Source: an uncultured Bacteroidota bacterium
GTDB taxonomy: Bacteria > Bacteroidota > Bacteroidia > AKYH767-A > 2013-40CM-41-45
Assembly (NCBI GenBank): GCA_937871435.1
Contig: CALMQM010000008.1
Span: 1 to 32,559, forward strand
Direction: 5' to 3'
Length of the DNA: 32,559 nt
Positions 26,384 to 32,559 of the stretch are shown here, piece by piece. The notes under the pieces were generated by a model. That model searched no databases, was not told where the DNA came from, and worked only from the letters and a program-made list of their open reading frames with translations. Position numbers and translations under genes: made by a program. Every line of letters starts with the position of its first letter. Position 1 is the stretch's first letter.

Positions 26384-27652
26384 ATGTTTGTTTTTTCGCA
26401 AAAGTCCCGGCTTCTCCATTCCAGAGGACTTTATCCTTCCGGATTATTGACGGTGCTGCTGTTTTTCCTTTGTATCTGTTCCGCATATAAATCGATCGCT
26501 GCTGACACCAAACCTCTTACAAAAGAAGATTATATCCTTGATATTGAAGACTACAAGAATAAAATCATTAAAAATCATGCGCATCCTTTCAATTACATAA
26601 CCAGGCAACAGTTTCTGGATTCCGTTGCTGCTTTTCAATCACGTGCTCCTCAGATGAATATCGATGAATTGAAAGTAGGTTTTTTAAAATTGAACGCACT
26701 ACTTCTTGATCCGCATACGAATGTAGATTTACCAAGAGATAAATTTCTGCCATTAATGGTCAATATGTTTGATGATGGCGTAATTCTGATTGGTACTTCT
26801 TTTCAATACTCCAGCTATTTAGGAGCACGAATTCTTGAAGTAGAACAAACGCCGATTGATACATTGTTACAAAAACTACGTTGTCTTGTTGGAGCGAACA
26901 ACCAAAGCTGGATAAAATATTCACTTCCGAGAATATTATCTGTCGCAGATTATCTTGCCGGTATGCACCTGATATCGTCAAAAGACTCCGTCCCTCTCAC
27001 TCTATTGGTTGATAAAGACACTGTACATTTTAAGATGGCAACAGAAAATCAGTACAGTATGGAAATGCAGTATTTTAAATCTGCAAAACCCATGTTGAGA
27101 TCGGGCAACAGTCAAAATTACTGGTACAAATACATTGAAGATAAAAAAGCAATCTATATTCAATATCAAAGTTGTATTGAAATGCCTGACAAGCCCATGG
27201 CTAAATTTCAGGAGACTGTACTTGCAGACATACATCGTTTAAACCCCGAAAGAATTATCATTGATATGAGGTATAACTCCGGCGGCAGGGTTCCGTTGTT
27301 TACTCCTTTTATCAAAGCAATGGCCAGAGACAGTATTTGTCAACTCAAGAAGACAGCAGTACTGATAGGTAGACGTACTTTCTCTGCCGCTATATGGAAT
27401 ACTTTTGAAATGAAAAACCAATTGAAAGCAACATTGATTGGAGAAGAAACCGGCGGTGATTTAAATCATCCCGGAGCTGTGTATACATTCGATCTGAAGC
27501 ATACAAAAATTAAAGTAGCCTATTCCAAATACGATTTTTATCTGGATGCAACTGTCAAGGCAGGAATTCTGCCTGACATTCCTGTAAAAAAACTCAGCGA
27601 TGATTATAAAAATGGAATAGATCCCGAATTGGAGAAAGCGTTTACGTATTGA
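26384..27652 (+). CDS. S41-family peptidase (tail-specific protease type), exported
   Basis: A 422-residue protein with an N-terminal hydrophobic segment (about residues 19-39, GLLTVLLFFLCICSAYKSIA) that acts as a signal peptide or anchor. Residues ~45-110 are a helical N-terminal domain. The C-terminal S41 fold carries the IIIDMRYNSGG strand-turn near residues 297-307 and the nucleophile region GRRTFSAAIW with Ser334, plus GEETGGD further on. These match C-terminal processing peptidases and IRBP-like S41 enzymes. No clear PDZ domain is visible in the middle, although VNMFDDGVILIG-like strands could form one. It is probably periplasmic. It lies 213 bp before pepD, transcribed in the same direction from its own promoter. 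Confidence 0.85.
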   Translation: MFVFSQKSRLLHSRGLYPSGLLTVLLFFLCICSAYKSIAADTKPLTKEDYILDIEDYKNKIIKNHAHPFNYITRQQFLDSVAAFQSRAPQMNIDELKVGFLKLNALLLDPHTNVDLPRDKFLPLMVNMFDDGVILIGTSFQYSSYLGARILEVEQTPIDTLLQKLRCLVGANNQSWIKYSLPRILSVADYLAGMHLISSKDSVPLTLLVDKDTVHFKMATENQYSMEMQYFKSAKPMLRSGNSQNYWYKYIEDKKAIYIQYQSCIEMPDKPMAKFQETVLADIHRLNPERIIIDMRYNSGGRVPLFTPFIKAMARDSICQLKKTAVLIGRRTFSAAIWNTFEMKNQLKATLIGEETGGDLNHPGAVYTFDLKHTKIKVAYSKYDFYLDATVKAGILPDIPVKKLSDDYKNGIDPELEKAFTY

Positions 27653-27843
27653 TTTTGATTGAATAGCTTTTTTTGTATGAAAATGTTTTTCCCCATTTTC
27701 AGATTACGAGAACATTCCAGGGAATTTCCTGAAGAGAAGATTTAAGAAAACATCTAGCATTTCCATTTAGACGAATTTCATTCTTAAGACATTCAATTAG
27801 AAAATAGTAAATTCTCAGGCTACCAGGCATTTCCAATTATTCA

Positions 27844-27851
27844 TACATTTG
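27844..27851 (+). promoter_or_regulatory. -7 box of pepD
   Basis: TACATTTG is a full TAnnTTTG match, ending 14 bp before the pepD ATG at 27866. No TTTG is present at 17-23 bp upstream. Confidence 0.45.
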
Positions 27852-27865
27852 CAAAAAATAATTTT

Positions 27866-29329
27866 ATGTCACAGGATATCCGATCTCTCGCACCAACATC
27901 AGTATGGAATCATTTCGCCGATTTGAATGCTATTCCCAGAGCATCAAAAAAAGAGCAAAGGGTGATTGAATTCGCAAAATCATTTGGTGAGAAACTGGGT
28001 TTACCAACACATGTTGATTCCATAGGCAATGTCATCATAAAAAAACCTGCTACACCCGGAATGGAAAGCAGAATGACCGTCGCATTACAAGGTCACCTGG
28101 ATATGGTGCATCAAAAAAATTCTTCTTCGAATTTTAATTTCGATACACAGGGAATTGACATGATCGTAGACGGTGATTGGGTGCGGGCAAATGGTACCAC
28201 ACTTGGCGCTGACAATGGAATCGGAGTTGCGTGTATCATGGCTTTGCTGTCATCAAAAGATATTCCCCATCCTGCACTGGAAGCATTGTTTACCATTGAT
28301 GAAGAAACCGGCATGACAGGAGCACTCGGATTAAAAGGTGGTTTGTTAAACGCCAAAGTGATGCTCAACCTCGACACAGAAGATGATCGTGAACTAACCA
28401 TCGGTTGTGCCGGCGGTGTGGATGTGACTGCGAACGGAAACTATACTGAAGAAAAATCCCCGGCAGGAAACAGTGGTTTAAAAATTCATGTCAAAGGACT
28501 CACAGGCGGACACTCCGGAATGGACATACACAAAGGTCGTGGAAACGCAAACAAGATTATGAATCGCATCTTGTCTAACTTGTCAGAAAGAGTTGAAATA
28601 CGCATCAACAGCATAGACGGAGGGAGTCTGCGAAATGCAATTCCACGGGAATCTGTTGCTGTTCTTAGCGTTCCGGCTAATCAGGTTTCGCAAGTCACCG
28701 GAATGGTGAAAGACCTTGCTGAAACTTTGAAAAAAGAAAATCATACTACAGATCCAAACCTTGTAATTGAAACAAGTACAGTAGATAATCCTGCTTTGGT
28801 TATAACCTTGGATCTTCAGAAAAATTTTATCCGAAGCGTGTATGCTTGTCCAAATGGCATCTACCGCATGAGCCCCGACATCCAGGATCTCGTGCAAACT
28901 TCCAACAATGTCGCGCGCATTCTTGTGAAAGACGGAAGCTACAGCATTCAGTGTCTGACACGTAGCGCTGTGGATTCCGAAAAAATGGATCTTGCACAAG
29001 CAATCAAATCATCCTTCGAATTGATTGGTGCAAACATAAGTTTTGCAGGCAGTTATCCGGGATGGGCTCCCGCTCCTGAATCTTCTATCGTAAAGTTGAT
29101 GAGTGGATTGTATGTTGAACGTTACAAAGAAAAACCGCATGTGAATGCTTGTCATGCCGGACTGGAATGCGGAATCATTGGCGCGAATTATCCCAACACG
29201 GAAATGATTTCATTCGGACCGAACATTACAGGTGCACATTCTCCCGATGAAAAAGTGCAGGTAAGTTCTGTTCAAAAATTCTGGTCGTTCTTACTTGAGA
29301 CTTTGAAACGAATGCCTGAAGCAAATTGA
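27866..29329 (+). CDS. pepD: Aminoacyl-histidine dipeptidase (M20C, PepD)
   Basis: Zinc dipeptidase that cleaves Xaa-His and other dipeptides in the cytosol. The 487-residue length equals that of E. coli PepD (485). The metal and catalytic residues are visible: His77 and Asp79 in QGHLDMVHQ, bridging Asp116 in TLGADNGIG, catalytic Glu146/metal Glu147 in IDEETGM, Asp170 in NLDTED, and a C-terminal His in GAHSPDEK. The ~200-380 lid/dimerisation insertion opens with GLTGGHSGMDIHKGRGNA, diagnostic of M20C. There is no signal peptide. The gene converges with the adhesin-like gene, with only 14 bp between stops. Confidence 0.96.
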   Translation: MSQDIRSLAPTSVWNHFADLNAIPRASKKEQRVIEFAKSFGEKLGLPTHVDSIGNVIIKKPATPGMESRMTVALQGHLDMVHQKNSSSNFNFDTQGIDMIVDGDWVRANGTTLGADNGIGVACIMALLSSKDIPHPALEALFTIDEETGMTGALGLKGGLLNAKVMLNLDTEDDRELTIGCAGGVDVTANGNYTEEKSPAGNSGLKIHVKGLTGGHSGMDIHKGRGNANKIMNRILSNLSERVEIRINSIDGGSLRNAIPRESVAVLSVPANQVSQVTGMVKDLAETLKKENHTTDPNLVIETSTVDNPALVITLDLQKNFIRSVYACPNGIYRMSPDIQDLVQTSNNVARILVKDGSYSIQCLTRSAVDSEKMDLAQAIKSSFELIGANISFAGSYPGWAPAPESSIVKLMSGLYVERYKEKPHVNACHAGLECGIIGANYPNTEMISFGPNITGAHSPDEKVQVSSVQKFWSFLLETLKRMPEAN

Positions 29330-29343
29330 CCGGTATCGCTTTC

Positions 29344-31752
29344 TCATCTTTCTACACTCAACCTGATATCGGAAGAATAACCATCTTCTGAAATGGCACG
29401 CAGGTAATACAATCCTGAGCTGAAAGCAGACAAATCAATTTTCGTTTCTTCTTTCATATTTACCACTCCGGCAAATACTTCTTTTCCATATTGATCTCGC
29501 AATATTATCCTCGAAGGAGTGCGTTCACTGTTTTTGACAAATAACAAATCAGAAGCAGGATTCGGATATAAGCTCAATCGCTCGGTGCGATTTTCAACTA
29601 CTGATATTTCACATATATCAGAATACTCCGACTTTCCATCAAAGTCAGTTTGTTTCAATCGATAGTATGTGGATTGATTCGGTTGTGTTTCATCATCCAG
29701 ATAATAGTAAAGCAACTGCGTACTGTTTCCAGCACCGGGAACATTCCCAACTACTTTGAAATGTATAGTATCAGTTGACTTTTCCACAGTGAAAAAATCA
29801 TTGTTTGTTTCTGAAGCTGTAGTCCAGCTAAGCCGAACTTTGTTGTCATCTTTCAATGTACAATGAAAATCGACAAGGTGAATTGGCAGGACAACTGAAT
29901 TAACTGTAGCAAGTGTGATCGGTCCTGTACTACTTAAAGCAGACGCGGACACAATTGTCCCTGCACTTATTGTTCCCGTTACACCACCATTACCATGATC
30001 TTTCCATTTTCCCTCTGTAACATCCCATCTTGCCAAACGCATATCCGTAGGAGTAGTCACATTACAACTATTCAATCCCCATCCGGCAGTGACTGTAACC
30101 GAAGATGTTCCGGAATTTCTGCTAAAACTCCAGTATTCACACCGACTAATATTCGCGAGTGTAGCATCTTTCTGAGTCACATCAAATGCACCATTTGGAT
30201 CCTGACTTCGATAGGTGACAGTAAACTGATCTGTTACAACAGAAGGTGCAGAAATTGCCAATGGGCTGTATACTCCCGCAGCACCCACCGGAAAAGTAAA
30301 CGCTGTGTTTCCCGTTTTCTTCACCGATCCATCCACGTATGAGTTGTTGCTTGCACCTGTCACAGCTGCTCCTGCAAGAATTTCAAGTGTAGCCAACTGA
30401 TTGACCACACCGGAAGTAAGTGTGAGCACCGACGAAACCTGATTCGTTCCACTTGACATTGTTACTCCATACGGATTATTAATCACCAATGAATAAAATG
30501 TTTCTGTTCCGCTACAACTGATATCGGATGAAGAGCTTCCGGAAAAAGTTACTGTTCCGGAACGACCGGTAAATGGCGGCGATTTACTGGATGTCACTGC
30601 CCAGTTTTTATTTGCTACAATAGAAAAGTTGGATGCACTCACATCCAGTCCTGCTGATCCAGCGATGGTCACATCTCCATTCACCACAATATTTCCTGCA
30701 AGAGTTTTGGTTCCTCCTCCTTGTACAGTCAGATGTCCATATGAAGCAGGTGTTGAAGAAACTGTTTGCGCACCTGTACTTTGGTAAACAACATTGCTCG
30801 TATTATTCAATGAAATATTTACCGTAGTGTATCCTGTAGGAAATGAAACATTGGTAGCACTTCCTGCATTTCCCAAATACAAACCTGTACCTGCTGCCAT
30901 GGTCAAAGTTCCGGTAGCATTTCCGGTTATCTGATATGTGTTGCATGCAAGAATCGCGGAGCCGGAGACATCAAGATTTTTGTTTATTGTAATCGCTCCG
31001 CTCAATGTTTTTGTTCCACTTCCGGAAATACTTAAGTGATGGTAGGTTGTAGAAAAAACAGATTGTGTTCCGCCTGCACAATAATTTACAGTATTACTCG
31101 CAGTAGATGCAGAAAAAGAATTTCCTGATCCCGAATACGAAATATTTCCGGAAATATTCAGGGTCGAACCATTCATGTTAGTCCAGCTGCTTCCTCCCAA
31201 TAAGTTCGCTAAAACAAGATTTCCGGTGTTGTTTACTGTTCCGGTATTGACAAAAGTGGAAAGCGTCAAAGTCATTGACGTGACTGTAATGGTTCCGGAG
31301 TTACTCATGTCACAATTGAATGTACTCCAGGTCCCAACATTCATTGTTCCGCTATTGGAAAAAGTTCCACCGAACAAAGGATTCAACGTGAAAGTACCAG
31401 AACCACTGATGGTACCTGAATTGCTTGAGACCGATGCACCCCAAAGACCGATGACCCGGAATGAACTATTCACAGTCATGGTACCACCGGATTGAACAAC
31501 AATTGAATTGACGCTGAATAAGCCGGATGTAGACATGGTATATCCATTTCCAATTACAACATCATCAAGACTACCGGGCGCTGATGCTGCGGCGATTCCT
31601 CCCAACGCCACAGTACTCCACGAAGCTGCTGCCGTAGTTAATCCGGAAAGTCTGGAATAATACGTTGCGGCCTGCATAGGATCGATCATCGAAAATACAA
31701 GGATTCCGATGATTATACAGCGTGTAAGGAAATGGCCCGCTTTCATTTTCAT
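29344..31752 (-). CDS. Large secreted adhesin-like beta-helix protein with T9SS sorting domain
   Basis: An 802-residue secreted protein. A signal peptide covers about residues 1-28 (ending MQAA). Residues ~30-430 are a Ser/Thr/Gly/Asn-rich beta-helix with a recurring unit such as HLSISGSGTKTLSGAITINK and HLTVQGGGTKTLAGNIVVNG. Residues ~610-720 form the widespread Bacteroidota module beginning HLVDFHCTLKDDNKVRLSW and TTASETNNDFFTVEKS, and the last ~75 are a T9SS type A domain (LSLYPNPASDLLFV ... SSGLYYLRAIS). A role in adhesion or matrix building is likely from the composition, but there is no direct evidence. Two in-frame ATGs (31752 and 31746) are equally possible starts. It ends 14 bp from the pepD stop with no visible terminator between them. 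Confidence 0.9.
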   Translation of the reverse strand: MKMKAGHFLTRCIIIGILVFSMIDPMQAATYYSRLSGLTTAAASWSTVALGGIAAASAPGSLDDVVIGNGYTMSTSGLFSVNSIVVQSGGTMTVNSSFRVIGLWGASVSSNSGTISGSGTFTLNPLFGGTFSNSGTMNVGTWSTFNCDMSNSGTITVTSMTLTLSTFVNTGTVNNTGNLVLANLLGGSSWTNMNGSTLNISGNISYSGSGNSFSASTASNTVNYCAGGTQSVFSTTYHHLSISGSGTKTLSGAITINKNLDVSGSAILACNTYQITGNATGTLTMAAGTGLYLGNAGSATNVSFPTGYTTVNISLNNTSNVVYQSTGAQTVSSTPASYGHLTVQGGGTKTLAGNIVVNGDVTIAGSAGLDVSASNFSIVANKNWAVTSSKSPPFTGRSGTVTFSGSSSSDISCSGTETFYSLVINNPYGVTMSSGTNQVSSVLTLTSGVVNQLATLEILAGAAVTGASNNSYVDGSVKKTGNTAFTFPVGAAGVYSPLAISAPSVVTDQFTVTYRSQDPNGAFDVTQKDATLANISRCEYWSFSRNSGTSSVTVTAGWGLNSCNVTTPTDMRLARWDVTEGKWKDHGNGGVTGTISAGTIVSASALSSTGPITLATVNSVVLPIHLVDFHCTLKDDNKVRLSWTTASETNNDFFTVEKSTDTIHFKVVGNVPGAGNSTQLLYYYLDDETQPNQSTYYRLKQTDFDGKSEYSDICEISVVENRTERLSLYPNPASDLLFVKNSERTPSRIILRDQYGKEVFAGVVNMKEETKIDLSAFSSGLYYLRAISEDGYSSDIRLSVER

Positions 31753-31783
31753 TTTCCAACTTCAGGGATCTTTATTTTCTTCA

Positions 31784-31915
31784 ATGTTAAAAAACACCGA
31801 AAGAATTCCATTCAAAATGGTTTACAATCCTGAATTTGATCTATTTTATAATATAATCTATTCTGAAGATGAAGTAAATGAATTCCGAAAAAGGCTTGCA
31901 GAAATAATAAATTGA
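31784..31915 (+). CDS. Possible 43-residue protein, unknown
   Basis: An ATG frame of 43 residues starting MLKNTERIPFK and ending in a charged, helix-prone tail (SEDEVNEFRKRLAEIIN). The codon choice and composition look protein-like (aromatic core PEFDLFYNIIY, then a charged helix). No family, ribosome-binding site or promoter is seen, and it lies in the upstream region of the adhesin-like gene on the other strand. It may be a real small gene, a gene remnant, or chance. Confidence 0.3.
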   Translation: MLKNTERIPFKMVYNPEFDLFYNIIYSEDEVNEFRKRLAEIIN

Positions 31916-32122
31916 AAGTGTAAGATTTAAATTCAATTTGTTCACCACTTTTTTTCAGAGAAAAAACGCATAAACGATTTGATCACGAGGCACAATGAAA
32001 TGTATCTGATTTCATTTCAAAACCAAATATGAAGACGGCTAAATAAAAAGGGCGTAAAAGAATTTCTCCTTCTACGCCCTCGCAGAAAACAGGTTTGACC
32101 CTGTCATTTCATCAATTTCTTT
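31916..32122. other. Intergenic, terminator only
   Basis: Apart from the hairpin at 32049-32080 I see no gene, RNA structure or repeat here. The sequence is AT-rich. Confidence 0.5.
32041..32080 (-). terminator. Intrinsic terminator of the partial gene
   Basis: Read on the minus strand, the 8-bp stem AGGGCGTA / TACGCCCT (arms 32073-32080 and 32049-32056) is followed directly by TTTTATTT. It lies 42 bp past the stop of the minus-strand gene ending at 32123. On the plus strand no T-tract follows, so it works in one direction. Confidence 0.85.
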
Positions 32123-32559
32123 TTAATAACTTAGAATTACACTGTTCGCATTTCCATTTACATTCCAGGAAACTTTATAGCCATATGCACAAGCATAAGG
32201 TGTCGGATTTCCATTCTGATCCAGGCCCAGTGTAAGTGTAAACACAGAACTGTTGATGTGATGTACCAATTCACCAGAATTAAATCTCCACAATCCGCAA
32301 TATGTATTCGACAAAATCGGACTGGTATAATTCGTTGTGAATGTTTCTCCGAATCTGTTAATTCCCCAACTGTCGACATTGGAATATCCATTTAATGTTG
32401 TGTCTCCTTTTGCTGTAAATACGATATGTGCATAAGGAATAGATGGATTCGTTGTTGCCTGTACATAACTCCACTCTGTGGTGCGTGCACTGTTCCAGGT
32501 TGCACTCAGACTATTGTCAAATGTCACCGCTATATTCAATGCTCTTTCCTGGTATTTTA
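32123..32559 (-). CDS. C-terminal part of an unknown, probably secreted protein
   Basis: The frame is open to the right window edge, so the 5' part is missing; a TTG near 32539 is internal (the frame continues as KYQERAL upstream). The visible ~145 residues are rich in Asn, Ser, Thr and aromatic residues (WSYVQATTNPSIPYAHIVF, CGLWRFNSGELVHHINSS, YKVSWNVNGNANSVILSY), as in beta-sandwich extracellular proteins. No T9SS sorting domain is at the end. I do not recognise the family. It ends before a strong terminator. Confidence 0.75.
   Translation of the reverse strand, partial: KYQERALNIAVTFDNSLSATWNSARTTEWSYVQATTNPSIPYAHIVFTAKGDTTLNGYSNVDSWGINRFGETFTTNYTSPILSNTYCGLWRFNSGELVHHINSSVFTLTLGLDQNGNPTPYACAYGYKVSWNVNGNANSVILSY

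Noticed and set aside
27678-27701. 8-bp inverted repeat after the S41 gene (TGAAAATG / CATTTTCA)
   Set aside because: AT-rich, with no T-tract following; not convincing as a terminator.

Overview
The window is from a bacterium of the phylum Bacteroidota. Several independent signs agree. Five genes carry a type IX secretion (T9SS) C-terminal sorting domain with a YPNP-like entry. Promoter-like sites follow the TTTG / TAnnTTTG pattern rather than -35/-10 boxes. Shine-Dalgarno sequences are weak or absent. Several families are typical of the phylum: DUF2807 head-GIN lipoprotein, DUF2339, LuxE-like acyl-protein synthetase, Nfu with an Nfu_N domain. I cannot place it below phylum, and the gene order resembles an ordinary chromosome. 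I see no rRNA, tRNA, CRISPR array, transposase, integrase or phage gene.

Layout. 1-1574: 3' end of a secreted beta-propeller T9SS protein. 1731-7117: an SDR reductase, tyrosyl-tRNA synthetase (tyrS), a tiny membrane protein, then nadB followed after 11 bp by a LuxE-like acyl-protein synthetase. 7118-7366: a divergent control region holding a G-rich 14-bp tandem repeat, then the Fe-S carrier gene nfu. 8054-12763: a minus-strand block reading sucA, sucB (2-oxoglutarate dehydrogenase E1 and E2), then thpR, with a long inverted repeat between sucA and sucB. 12941-14880: a DUF2306-like membrane protein and a membrane-bound LytTR regulator. 14881-15465: gene-free, with a GC-rich hairpin island. 15466-22906: surface and secreted proteins (a fibronectin III repeat protein, a parallel beta-helix protein, an Asp-box propeller, a second propeller) with a DinB-fold gene among them. 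22989-29329: DUF2339 membrane protein, DUF2807 lipoprotein, S41-type peptidase, pepD. 29344-32559: a large T9SS adhesin-like protein and the 3' end of another protein cut by the window edge.

How the genes connect. The central part is metabolic. NadB starts NAD synthesis (its partner NadA, not seen here, is an Fe-S enzyme), Nfu delivers Fe-S clusters, and SucA/SucB form the NAD- and lipoyl-dependent 2-oxoglutarate dehydrogenase. The right half is mainly cell-envelope and secreted proteins. The most interesting non-coding signals are three helically phased repeats upstream of the DUF2306 promoter next to a LytTR regulator, the G-rich repeat between nadB and nfu, and the sucA-sucB inverted repeat. 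I did not find a clearly new multi-gene system; the findings are individual leads.
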